Origin: Clostridia bacterium
GTDB lineage: Bacteria > Bacillota > Clostridia > Oscillospirales > CAG-272
Direction: 5' to 3'
Length of the DNA stretch: 15,221 nt
Assembly: GCA_017395885.1 (NCBI GenBank)
Contig: JAFQNM010000192.1
Location: 1 to 15,221 of the forward strand
In this document: positions 1 to 5,360 of the stretch, in pieces
How the letters are laid out: each line of letters opens with the position of its first letter
Position numbering within the stretch: position 1 is the stretch's first letter
Notes under the pieces: generated by a model
Told to the model about the DNA's origin: nothing
The model's input: the letters and a program-made list of their open reading frames with translations, nothing else
The model's database searches: none
Position numbers and translations under genes: made by a program

Positions 1-51
1 TAATGATTAGGATTATAACCCCCATAATAATTAATGTCAAGGGGGCGTATT

Positions 52-267
52 ATGATAGTATTTGATAAATTATGGATCACGATGAAGGAGAGGGGATTCT
101 CCACGTATAGGCTGAGAGAGCAATGCGGGATCGACAGCAAGACTGTTCGCAGACTCAAGGCAAATGAGAATATCGAAACTAAAACTCTCGATAAGATCTG
201 CTCGGCTCTTGGATGCCGCATTGAAGATATTATGGAGTTTGTTGAAAATAAAGAAGATCAAGAATGA
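52..267 (+). CDS. Small XRE/Cro-type helix-turn-helix regulator
   Basis: Predicted 71-residue DNA-binding protein consisting almost only of a Cro/CI-type HTH domain. Residues about 14-60 run through a helix-turn-helix (STYRLREQCGIDSKTVRRL) and end in the typical 'LDKICSALGCRIEDIMEF' tail of this superfamily, close to YozG-like single-domain regulators. An in-frame ATG lies at 34, but the AAGGGGG ribosome binding site (39-45) ends 6 bases before the ATG at 52, so 52 is the likely start. Its stop overlaps the start of the next regulator by four bases (ATGA, 264-267), so the two are translationally coupled. Its promoter probably lies at or beyond the left edge of the window. Target genes are unknown; with no phage or conjugation gene in view, I cannot say whether it belongs to a mobile element. 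Confidence 0.85.
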   Translation: MIVFDKLWITMKERGFSTYRLREQCGIDSKTVRRLKANENIETKTLDKICSALGCRIEDIMEFVENKEDQE

Positions 268-503
268 AGATCAGGAAGAAAGAATACGGCAACGCAAATC
301 TTGTGGGCAAAAATATCGAAGCTCTCAGAAAAGCAAAGGGAATAAAGCAAAAGGATTTTATTTCTAAAATGCAGGTGCTTGGCTGTAATATTAATCCCAC
401 CAGCTATTCGAAGCTTGAAGGTCAGATCAGAGTGGCGACGGATAAGGAGCTTTTTGCAATCTCCAAAATTTTGGACGTTAGTATTGACTCGCTTTTTGAG
501 TGA
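264..503 (+). CDS. XRE-family HTH regulator, second of a coupled pair
   Basis: Predicted 79-residue transcriptional regulator made of one XRE/Cro-CI domain. Residues 13-78 show the standard pattern: 'GKNIEALRKAKGIKQKDF' (helices 1-2), a recognition-helix region around NPTSYSKLEGQIR, then 'TDKELFAISKILDVSIDSLFE'. The form with E/D-Q-R followed by a T/V-D-x-E-L motif is common in Clostridia. Its ATG overlaps the stop codon of the preceding XRE gene (ATGA), a strong sign of one operon. A 23-bp perfect hairpin 23 bases after the stop ends the unit. The two proteins differ clearly in sequence, so this is not a recent tandem duplication; they may bind different operators or form an antagonistic pair like Cro/CI, but nothing in the window decides this. 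Confidence 0.87.
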   Translation: MKIRKKEYGNANLVGKNIEALRKAKGIKQKDFISKMQVLGCNINPTSYSKLEGQIRVATDKELFAISKILDVSIDSLFE

Positions 504-525
504 TTTGTTTTTTGTGTGCAATTTG

Positions 526-573
526 AAGGAAAATTAAAAGGAGATGCCGAGGCATCTCCTTTTAATTTTCCTT
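526..573. terminator. 23-bp perfect hairpin, family-A repeat copy 1
   Basis: The arms 526-548 and 551-573 are perfect reverse complements separated by only GA, followed by TTTT on the plus strand. The inner 9 bp are GGAGATGCC/GGCATCTCC, shared with three other hairpins at 1867, 2149 and 3139. The position just after the XRE pair and 10 bases before the next -35 box fits a terminator that insulates the lipoprotein promoter. The outer AT-rich arms (AAGGAAAATTAAAA) are unique to this copy. Confidence 0.8.
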
Positions 574-582
574 TTGGGTCGA

Positions 583-611
583 TTGACTTGTTTGTAACGG
601 GATGTTATAAT
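583..611 (+). promoter_or_regulatory. Sigma-A promoter of the YD-repeat lipoprotein
   Basis: TTGACT (583-588), a 17-bp spacer and TATAAT (606-611). Transcription would start near 618, giving a leader of about 37 bases. An ATG at 610 overlaps the -10 box and so cannot be the gene start; the ATG at 655 is used instead. Confidence 0.85.
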
Positions 612-654
612 GTTAAAAGAAGACATATTATTGAGAACTGAAAAGGAGATAATT

Positions 655-1854
655 ATGAAAAGGTTTTTTTGTTTAGTCTTGCTGATTATATTCTGCTTTT
701 CTGCCGTTTCCTGCGGCAAGGATCCTGCCGACAAGTATGAAAAGTATGACGGGCTGATAGAGCTGCTGGAAGACGGAAAGTATGAAAAGGCAATAGAGGA
801 AATACGAAAGCTTGAAGATGAGGCTGCCGACGACACTGAAGAGGATACGGAAGGCGATACCGGTACGGCCGAAGAAGAAACAACAGATGAAGCACTTGAA
901 GATAAATACCTGATGGTTTCACATTGGCTGGAAAACGGTTACTTATATACCAGCACCGGTGAGTGGCTGAGCTCAGATAATGCAGTTATTTACGTTTACA
1001 ATCTGCTGCAGGAGCTTGGAAACTACAAGGATTCTGCGGAGATACTCAGCCGCTTCAGCATCCTTCCCGAAGCTCTCAGATATATTACAAAGGTAAACAT
1101 TGATGCATTCGGCCAAACCTCGGAATCAGAGTATAAAAGGTTTACCTATGACGAAAACGGTGAACTCTTTGAGCTGACTGAAAGAGCCGATCTTCTGGCA
1201 CTTCTTTTCGGAGTACCGGAGCACAATGACAACAACCTTGAAGCCCTGAAACTCTATGATGCGTCGGCGGATTACGAGTATGACGGCTCAGGCAGGATCG
1301 TGAAAGGTACTTTTTATGATAGCTACTCAGGCTCATCGGAGGGCGAAAAAACGATACATGCCGTAATGCAGGTCGAATATAATGCCAACGGAAAGCCCGT
1401 AAAGGCAGATTTTCAGCATACCTCCGGAAAGACCTGGACAAACAACTACACCTACGATGAAAGCAACCGTCTGAAAAAAGCAGAGGGTACCTATTATTTT
1501 CAGCTATCTGCAGATATTTTCTCGAAGTACGTAGAGGAATATGAATACGATACAAACGGAAATCTCATAAAAAAGATCCGTTGGATACCTGAATACGGCA
1601 CCACAGACTATGGCTTCGCTAACCAGTACAACTATGAATATGACGAAAACGGCCGCCTGATGCAGATAAAATCTTATCGCTATGATGTTTTCGGAGTATT
1701 GGAACCGGACGAAAAAAACAAAAAGGTATTCAATTATGACGACAATGGCCGTATTTCCTACGTTGAAGTGACAGATAACTGGCAAGACCCTCCCAAGGTT
1801 ACCTATTACGAATGCACCTACGAGGAAGTTATAGTGTACAACGGTGAAGCATAA
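655..1854 (+). CDS. Lipoprotein with seven YD-type repeats
   Basis: Predicted 399-residue secreted lipoprotein. A hydrophobic signal peptide (residues 1-19) ends in a lipobox-like AVSC with Cys20 as the lipidation site. Residues 26-55 are helical, then an acidic Glu/Asp/Thr-rich linker (about 56-82). A segment at 111-134 contains LGNYKDSAEIL, a tetratricopeptide-like pattern frequent in clostridial proteins. The C-terminal half has seven YD-like units of the form x-Y-D/N-x-x-G-x-L/I/P at about 163, 207, 240, 265, 296, 327 and 359 (for example YEYDENGRLMQI). Such beta-hairpin repeats occur in RHS/wall-associated proteins, which use them to wrap cargo or bind carbohydrate; here there is no RHS core or toxin tip. 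The ATG at 655 follows AAGGAG (643-648) and a consensus promoter. It appears to be a single-gene unit. Its role is unknown; surface binding is inferred. Confidence 0.85.
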   Translation: MKRFFCLVLLIIFCFSAVSCGKDPADKYEKYDGLIELLEDGKYEKAIEEIRKLEDEAADDTEEDTEGDTGTAEEETTDEALEDKYLMVSHWLENGYLYTSTGEWLSSDNAVIYVYNLLQELGNYKDSAEILSRFSILPEALRYITKVNIDAFGQTSESEYKRFTYDENGELFELTERADLLALLFGVPEHNDNNLEALKLYDASADYEYDGSGRIVKGTFYDSYSGSSEGEKTIHAVMQVEYNANGKPVKADFQHTSGKTWTNNYTYDESNRLKKAEGTYYFQLSADIFSKYVEEYEYDTNGNLIKKIRWIPEYGTTDYGFANQYNYEYDENGRLMQIKSYRYDVFGVLEPDEKNKKVFNYDDNGRISYVEVTDNWQDPPKVTYYECTYEEVIVYNGEA

Positions 1855-1866
1855 AAAGCAAAAGCA

Positions 1867-1892
1867 AAAGGAGATGCCGTGGCATCTCCTTT
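1867..1892. terminator. Family-A hairpin copy 2
   Basis: AAAGGAGATGCC (1867-1878), loop GT, GGCATCTCCTTT (1881-1892): a perfect 12-bp stem starting 13 bases after the lipoprotein stop. The following base run is short in T (CTTTCAG), so it may end transcription weakly or stabilise the 3' end of the messenger. Confidence 0.7.
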
Positions 1893-1922
1893 CAGCTTGT
1901 CGATAAAGTTATCGACAAGCTG
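1893..1922. other. 14-bp perfect hairpin abutting family-A copy 2
   Basis: CAGCTTGTCGATAA (1893-1906) pairs perfectly with TTATCGACAAGCTG (1909-1922) across the loop AG. It begins at the very next base after the previous hairpin, so the two stems would stack in RNA. Its left arm plus loop (CAGCTTGTCGATAAAG) recurs with one change at 15085-15100, where the right arm is absent. Confidence 0.7.
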
Positions 1923-1948
1923 CCTCAGTCTGTCGAGAAGGATGCAGA

Positions 1949-2007
1949 TTTCGTCCTTTCAGGCTCGTCGACGTACAAAGGTACGGTAGTAGCCTGAAAG
2001 GGCGAAA
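1949..2007. other. Long two-part hairpin, possible structured RNA
   Basis: The outer arms 1949-1965 and 1991-2007 pair over 17 positions (core CCTTTCAGGCT/AGCCTGAAAGG), with one T-G wobble at 1954/2002. An inner stem CGTAC (1972-1976)/GTACG (1981-1985) closes a four-base AAAG loop, and the two stems are joined by an asymmetric internal loop. There is no T-run after it, so it is not a classical terminator. No known riboswitch consensus is recognised. Confidence 0.55.
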
Positions 2008-2012
2008 AGCTT

Positions 2013-2039
2013 GAAATCCCCTGAAAATCAGGGGATTTC
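2013..2039 (+). terminator. 12-bp hairpin with short T-rich tail
   Basis: GAAATCCCCTGA (2013-2024), loop AAA, TCAGGGGATTTC (2028-2039), followed by TTTAAT. The stem is perfect and GC-rich in its centre. It could end plus-strand transcripts that read through the three hairpins before it. Confidence 0.55.
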
Positions 2040-2148
2040 TTTAATATGACTTTAATAATTTGTTGCTTTTGCCGTTTACAGTTAAAGCTTCGATCCGGCT
2101 GTCTTTGTTTTACACATGTCTGCGGTCTGCGCCTTTTTCGACAGTCTG

Positions 2149-2173
2149 AAAGGAGATGCCTTGCATCTCCTTT
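2149..2173. terminator. Family-A hairpin copy 3, bidirectional terminator
   Basis: AAAGGAGATGC (2149-2159), loop CTT, GCATCTCCTTT (2163-2173), with TT continuing on the plus strand. Relative to the other copies one G of the right arm is missing, which shortens the stem to 11 bp. It begins 3 bases beyond the stop codon of the minus-strand nucleoside hydrolase and so can end that transcript, as well as plus-strand readthrough. Confidence 0.7.
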
Positions 2174-2176
2174 TTG

Positions 2177-3082
2177 TTATTTTGCTTTTCCTCTTTTCAG
2201 CACTTCCCACGCTCTCTTGAAAATGGGGTCTCGGTCAAGGGCGGTGACCATTATCATTTCGGGGCGGCTGTCGTCATAATCATAGGTCTGCTCCGGTGTG
2301 AGTATGGGGCGGGGCATTATCTCGCAGGTGGCACACTCGGGAGTTTCAAAGATCGCCGGGGCTCCCAGATCCCATATAGTCCTTGCCCAGGTGGGGGGAC
2401 AGCCTACGGCACGGTATGCATTATAGGAAATATCGTAGAGATAATCACAAACGGGGTTCGCTCCCTTTATCTCGGCCGTGCAATCAATGGGCGAGCGGAG
2501 AGTGCTTGTGACGCCTGCATCCGGTACGATGATGAGGGGCACTCCGCTCTCAAACAGCTCTACGGCAGCACGGTAATCCTGCTCCACGTTATATTCAACG
2601 GGGCATCCGATGGCAAGGGGACGGCAGCCCACAAAGAGAACGCAGATCTTTTCTTTAATATCCGGCGCCTTCATAATGGCGCTTGCTACGTTTGTGAGAG
2701 CACCGATAGCAACAACGTATACTATCTCCTCGCTCTCTCTTGCGATCCTTATAATGGCATCAGCCGCCTCACTTTCAACAGGGGCACCGCTGTTTTCAAC
2801 GGTATCGGTGCTTCCGAGATACGTTTCGGTAGAATAATGAGGGTCACAAAGTGAGAGAACCTTCACTATCTCGTTGTAGCTTTTCTTCATTCCTATGCTT
2901 CTGGAGTTGCACCTGTCGTGCATATAATGCTCGGCGCATACTGCCAGAAGGTCTGCCCTTTCGGAATAATAGAAATACGCAATGGCAAACTGGTCGTCTA
3001 TTTCGTTATAGGCATCTGTATCAAGAATGACCTTCTTTTTTCGCTCGCTTTTAATATCTTCAAGGATTTCACGGATAGTCAT
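2177..3082 (-). CDS. Nucleoside hydrolase (IU-NH superfamily variant)
   Basis: Predicted 301-residue cytoplasmic enzyme of the inosine-uridine nucleoside N-ribohydrolase superfamily, which splits ribonucleosides into base and ribose with a bound calcium ion. The N-terminal Asp cluster reads DTDAYNEIDD (residues 21-30), two residues longer than the usual DTDxGxDD. GALTNVA (127-133) and EYNVEQD (163-169, for the usual EFNxxxDPE) follow, and the last calcium-ligand Asp is probably D238. Canonical enzymes have His-Asp there; this protein has Trp237-Asp238, so the base-leaving step or substrate may differ. The ATG at 3082 has GAGGTG 3 bases upstream; the GTG at 3088 lies inside that site and is rejected. 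It has its own perfect promoter and ends at a family-A hairpin. Ribose produced could feed the kinase at 13598. Exact substrate cannot be told. Confidence 0.85.
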   Translation of the reverse strand: MTIREILEDIKSERKKKVILDTDAYNEIDDQFAIAYFYYSERADLLAVCAEHYMHDRCNSRSIGMKKSYNEIVKVLSLCDPHYSTETYLGSTDTVENSGAPVESEAADAIIRIARESEEIVYVVAIGALTNVASAIMKAPDIKEKICVLFVGCRPLAIGCPVEYNVEQDYRAAVELFESGVPLIIVPDAGVTSTLRSPIDCTAEIKGANPVCDYLYDISYNAYRAVGCPPTWARTIWDLGAPAIFETPECATCEIMPRPILTPEQTYDYDDSRPEMIMVTALDRDPIFKRAWEVLKRGKAK

Positions 3083-3102
3083 AGGCACCTCGTTTTTTCT
3101 TT

Positions 3103-3131
3103 ATTATATCTCTTTTTGTATGCTTTGTCAA
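3103..3131 (-). promoter_or_regulatory. Consensus promoter of the nucleoside hydrolase
   Basis: On the minus strand, TTGACA (3131-3126), a 17-bp spacer and TATAAT (3108-3103): a perfect sigma-A promoter. The start point would be near 3096, leaving a leader of about 14 bases that is essentially just the ribosome binding site. The -35 box lies only 8 bases from a family-A hairpin. Confidence 0.9.
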
Positions 3132-3138
3132 TTTATAG

Positions 3139-3168
3139 AAAAAGGGGATGCCAAGGCATCTCCTTTTT
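3139..3168. terminator. Family-A hairpin copy 4, bidirectional terminator
   Basis: AAAAAGGGGATGCC (3139-3152), loop AA, GGCATCTCCTTTTT (3155-3168): a 14-bp stem with one G-T pair (3146/3161). Both flanks give T-runs in their own direction. It lies between the end of the FliB-like gene (3257) and the promoter of the nucleoside hydrolase, both on the minus strand, so its main job is probably to stop FliB-like gene transcripts. Confidence 0.75.
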
Positions 3169-3249
3169 GATTTCTGTTGGACACATCATTTTAAGGTTTC
3201 TCTTGTAACGTTTACAACAGGCTGTGAGAACAGCAAAGGAAAAAGTGCA

Positions 3250-3272
3250 GGCAGCCTCAAAGGCTCTCTGCC
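3250..3272 (-). terminator. Possible weak terminator across the fliB-like stop codon
   Basis: AGCCT (3253-3257) pairs with AGGCT (3261-3265) around CAA, and outer GGC/GCC or GGCAG/CTGCC pairings are possible. On the minus strand the hairpin includes the stop codon and is followed after a few bases by CTTTTT. The distance to the T-run is longer than usual, so this is tentative; the hairpin at 3139-3168 is the better candidate. Confidence 0.3.
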
Positions 3273-4162
3273 ATAAACCTGAATTTTATGGCATCAGTAT
3301 TATCCTCAGAGTATTCCAGCTCCTCAGATACCGTTACTGCGGCCCATTCAAGTGAGAGCCCCTTTTTCTCTGCAAGGCTGCAGAGCAGTCTCTCACAAAG
3401 CAGAGCAAAGCCTATGGCTCCCCTCACCTCTGCCTCATCTGTGCACGGGCTGACGTGACGGTATATGAAATATGCAAGGGCCCGCTCAAGGGCCTCCTCG
3501 TTCTCCTTACAGGTTTCAAGCTCTGAGGTATAAGCACAAAACAGTTCTCTGTGTGAAGGGTCCAGATACTCGAGAGAGGCAAGCTGCTCTCTCCACTCAA
3601 GGTCTGTGCAGACCTTCAGAGAAACGTTATAGCGGCGGGATATCTCCAAAAGCCGCTCTCCGTAGGGAACAGATCGGTCACAAAGGATGCAGTAGAGCTC
3701 CTCCCTTACAGAAGCAGCATCGAATCCATAGAAAAAGCTCTCTCCCTCTGACTCGCCTACAGGCTCCATATCCCCATATCTGTCAGAGGAAAGAACAAGC
3801 CTTGCAGCCTCACTGCAGGCAAGGCCGATCCCCACCTCCATGCCCCTTGCGGTATCATTATAAAACCTTGGGTGCTCACGGCATATGGCGCAAAGGTGAT
3901 CCTCTCCAAGCTCCGTTATTATTTTGCAAAGTCCCCTTTCATCAAGATGGGGACACCTTTCGCCCTCTGCAAGGGCAAAGTGAGGCGGATCCTCTCCCTC
4001 TATGCTTTTCCTTATTTTCAGGCCGTAGCCCTCGGAAAGGCGGGAGTATTTCTCCATTGCCTCATCATCTATATCTATCTCCCAGCCAATACAGCAGCTG
4101 TGGCTGCATCTGTCTGCGATACAGGCAAAATCCTTATAATATCCAGGCGCAAAAAGCTTCAC
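3257..4162 (-). CDS. FliB-like Cys-cluster protein (lysine N-methylase family)
   Basis: Predicted 301-residue protein of the family annotated as flagellin lysine-N-methylase, whose Salmonella member FliB is an iron-sulfur enzyme that methylates lysines. Conserved cysteines stand at C14, C19, C23, C24 (CIADRCSHSCCIGWEID), C70 and C79 (CPHLDERGLC), C91 and C94 (CAICREHPRF) and C116, enough to hold a metal cluster. An open frame extends to a GTG at 4186, but a strong GGGAGG site (plus 4171-4176) sits 8 bases before the GTG at 4162, and family members begin M-K-L-x-A-P as this one does from 4162, so 4162 is chosen. No flagellin or motility gene is present, so the substrate may not be flagellin. 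Single-gene unit, divergent from the PHP gene. Family call firm, reaction inferred. Confidence 0.85.
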   Translation of the reverse strand: MKLFAPGYYKDFACIADRCSHSCCIGWEIDIDDEAMEKYSRLSEGYGLKIRKSIEGEDPPHFALAEGERCPHLDERGLCKIITELGEDHLCAICREHPRFYNDTARGMEVGIGLACSEAARLVLSSDRYGDMEPVGESEGESFFYGFDAASVREELYCILCDRSVPYGERLLEISRRYNVSLKVCTDLEWREQLASLEYLDPSHRELFCAYTSELETCKENEEALERALAYFIYRHVSPCTDEAEVRGAIGFALLCERLLCSLAEKKGLSLEWAAVTVSEELEYSEDNTDAIKFRFMAESL

Positions 4163-4176
4163 TTTTCTATCCTCCC

Positions 4177-4195
4177 GGGTGCTCACAGCGCACCC
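4177..4195 (-). promoter_or_regulatory. 5'-end hairpin abutting the fliB-like ribosome site
   Basis: GGGTGC (4177-4182) and GCACCC (4190-4195) form a 6-bp GC-rich stem with a 7-base loop. On the minus strand it starts at or next to the predicted transcription start (about 4194) and ends directly against the GGGAGG ribosome binding site. It may protect the messenger 5' end or tune ribosome access. Confidence 0.45.
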
Positions 4196-4200
4196 TTTTC

Positions 4201-4229
4201 ATTATAACAAATTTCCTCCCCATTGGCAA
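4201..4229 (-). promoter_or_regulatory. Promoter of the fliB-like gene
   Basis: Minus strand TTGCCA (4229-4224), 17-bp spacer, TATAAT (4206-4201). The predicted start near 4194 gives a leader of about 32 bases to the GTG at 4162. It is back to back with the PHP-gene promoter; only 13 bp separate the two -35 boxes, so RNA polymerases would compete for the site. Confidence 0.8.
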
Positions 4230-4242
4230 CTCCCTCTCCTTA

Positions 4243-4271
4243 TTGCCTTTTTTTCCTTACCGTGGTATAAT
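4243..4271 (+). promoter_or_regulatory. Extended -10 promoter of the PHP gene
   Basis: TTGCCT (4243-4248), 17-bp spacer, TATAAT (4266-4271) with TG at 4263-4264, an extended -10 motif that makes up for the imperfect -35. Start near 4278 and a leader of about 25 bases to the ATG at 4303. Confidence 0.82.
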
Positions 4272-4302
4272 GATCCTGTAAAGCAGAAAGAAGGTAACAT
4301 AA

Positions 4303-5148
4303 ATGGAAAAATACTGTGATCTTCATACTCACTCAAGCGCATCTGACGGCACTGAGCCTCCCGCCAAGGTGCCAAGGGCTGCACTCAAGGCAGGTCTTTC
4401 TGCCGTTGCACTTACAGATCACAATACGGTTGAAGGTCTCTTAAGCTTTCGCTCCGAAGCAGAAAAGCTTGGCATAGAGCCTGTTTGCGGCACGGAGTTT
4501 ACCTGTGACTACAACGGTACAGAGCTTCATCTTCTTGGGCTTTTTCTCAAGGAGGAGCATTTTGGGAGCGTTTCTGAGCTGCTTATGGATGTTAGAAAAA
4601 GAAAGGAGCGCTCAAACGAGGCTCTCGCCGAATCCCTTCGCAATGCAGGCTACGATATAGACTACGAAAAAATAAAGGCCTCGGCAGGCGACTACGTTAA
4701 CAGAGCTCATTTTGCCACCGAAATGATGGAAAAGGGCTATGCGGACACTATGGAGGAGGCTATGAAAAAATACCTCTCTCCCGAGGCGGGCCACTATATC
4801 CCCCCCGTTAAGCTGAAGGCGCTTGACGTTATAAGCTTTATCAGAGAGCTGGGAGCTGTTCCCGTTCTTGCCCACCCCTTTCTGAACCTTTCGGAAAAGC
4901 AGCTTCTTGAGCTTATTCCCGATGCACGCAGGGCAGGCCTTTGCGGTATGGAAACAGATTATTCCGAATACTCCGATAAAACCACCGCTCTCGCAAGAGA
5001 GATTGCAGACAGAGAGGGGCTTCTGCGCAGCGGCGGCAGCGATTGGCACGGCAAAAGAAAGCCTCACATCGCCATAGGAAAAGGAACCGGCAACCTTGCA
5101 ATTCCCTACTCTTATTTTGAAAAGCTCAGAGATATGGCAAAAAAATGA
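4303..5148 (+). CDS. PHP-domain phosphoesterase (TrpH/RNase AM-like)
   Basis: Predicted 281-residue cytoplasmic metal-dependent phosphoesterase of the PHP superfamily, in the group that includes E. coli YciV/RNase AM and 3',5'-nucleoside bisphosphate phosphatases. All metal-binding motifs are visible: CDLHTHSSASDG (H8, H10, D15), LTDHNT (D39, H40), GTEFT (E65), LHLLG (H76), NRAHF (H136), LAHP (H191) and GGSDWHG (D247, H249). Length and motif order fit a stand-alone PHP enzyme rather than a DNA polymerase or HisJ domain. The likely role is removal of phosphate or short-RNA ends in nucleotide turnover; the exact substrate is inferred only. The ATG at 4303 follows AGAAGG (4288-4293). No clear terminator follows, so transcripts may run into the symporter leader, whose own riboswitch terminator would then also control them. 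Confidence 0.88.
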   Translation: MEKYCDLHTHSSASDGTEPPAKVPRAALKAGLSAVALTDHNTVEGLLSFRSEAEKLGIEPVCGTEFTCDYNGTELHLLGLFLKEEHFGSVSELLMDVRKRKERSNEALAESLRNAGYDIDYEKIKASAGDYVNRAHFATEMMEKGYADTMEEAMKKYLSPEAGHYIPPVKLKALDVISFIRELGAVPVLAHPFLNLSEKQLLELIPDARRAGLCGMETDYSEYSDKTTALAREIADREGLLRSGGSDWHGKRKPHIAIGKGTGNLAIPYSYFEKLRDMAKK

Positions 5149-5166
5149 AATGATTTTAAAAACATA

Positions 5167-5195
5167 TTGCATATTGAGGCTTATTAATATATAAT
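5167..5195 (+). promoter_or_regulatory. Promoter of the glycine-riboswitch leader
   Basis: TTGCAT (5167-5172), 17-bp spacer, TATAAT (5190-5195). Start near 5202 gives an untranslated leader of about 220 bases before the symporter ATG at 5424, long enough for the structured RNA that lies there. Confidence 0.8.
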
Positions 5196-5200
5196 AGGCT

Positions 5201-5252
5201 CGGTAATTGAACAATTCCGCAAGAAGCTTGCAGAAGCCACACGGCAACTGCA
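5201..5252 (+). other. Structured 5' extension before the glycine aptamer
   Basis: The first 50 bases of the leader can fold into CGG(T)AATTG/CAATTCCG (5201-5219, two-base loop AA and one bulged T), or GCAAG/CTTGC (5219-5231), and TGCAG-AA-GCC/GGC-AA-CTGCA (5229-5252) with a symmetric AA/AA internal loop; the last two share bases and are alternatives. It occupies the place of the first aptamer in a tandem glycine riboswitch but lacks the conserved glycine-binding bases. It could be a 'ghost' aptamer as known for singleton glycine riboswitches. Confidence 0.45.
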
Positions 5253-5260
5253 GGTGGACG

Positions 5261-5339
5261 GAGCTTTGGAGAATCCCGCCGGAGCGGGTGCCGAAGGTGC
5301 AAGGCTTATGCTAAACTCTCAGGCAAAAGGACAAAGTTT
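5261..5339 (+). promoter_or_regulatory. Glycine riboswitch aptamer (single)
   Basis: The conserved glycine aptamer core is recognisable: GGAGAA (5268-5273), stem P2 CCCGC/GCGGG (5275-5279, 5284-5288), then TGCCGAAGGTGCAA (5289-5302), a P3 stem region, and ACTCTCAGGCAAAAGGACA (5315-5333). P1 pairs GAGCTTTG (5261-5268) with CAAAGTTT (5332-5339), including two G-T wobbles. It lies between a promoter and an intrinsic terminator in front of an alanine/glycine:cation symporter, a well-known genetic setting for this class. Only one complete aptamer is present. CAAAG is repeated at 5350-5354, which could offer an alternative partner for the P1 left strand. Confidence 0.93.
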
Positions 5340-5360
5340 TATTTATTCACAAAGGCTTTT

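Larger units (their letters stand above)
1855..2176. other. 322-base convergent gap packed with hairpins
   Basis: No coding region is supported here. The gap separates the plus-strand YD-repeat lipoprotein from the minus-strand nucleoside hydrolase. It contains five successive inverted repeats (1867-1892, 1893-1922, 1949-2007, 2013-2039, 2149-2173), listed separately. Between 2040 and 2148 I see only an AT-rich stretch and TTTTTCGACAGTCTG (2135-2149), whose reverse complement CAGACTGTCGA resembles CAGTCTGTCGA at 1926-1936. Two ordinary terminators would suffice for a convergent pair, so the extra structure is probably repeat-derived. Confidence 0.7.

Noticed and set aside
52..503. Prophage or toxin-antitoxin assignment for the XRE pair
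   Set aside because: No integrase, phage gene, toxin-like fold or attachment site is visible in the window; both proteins look like simple DNA-binding domains.
539..562. AAAGGAGATG within family-A hairpins as a ribosome site plus start codon
   Set aside because: The AGGAG and ATG overlap, leaving no spacing, and no reading frame of note follows any of the four copies.
610..654. Upstream ATG for the YD-repeat lipoprotein
   Set aside because: It overlaps the -10 box TATAAT and would hide the signal peptide behind 15 extra residues; the ATG at 655 has a good AAGGAG site.
2156..2854. 232-codon open frame on the plus strand
   Set aside because: Antisense to the nucleoside hydrolase, and its start lies within a terminator hairpin.
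5203..5260. Complete second glycine aptamer
   Set aside because: The conserved CCGAAGG and CTCTCAGGCAAAAGGAC elements occur only once, so only structure, not a binding core, is present here.
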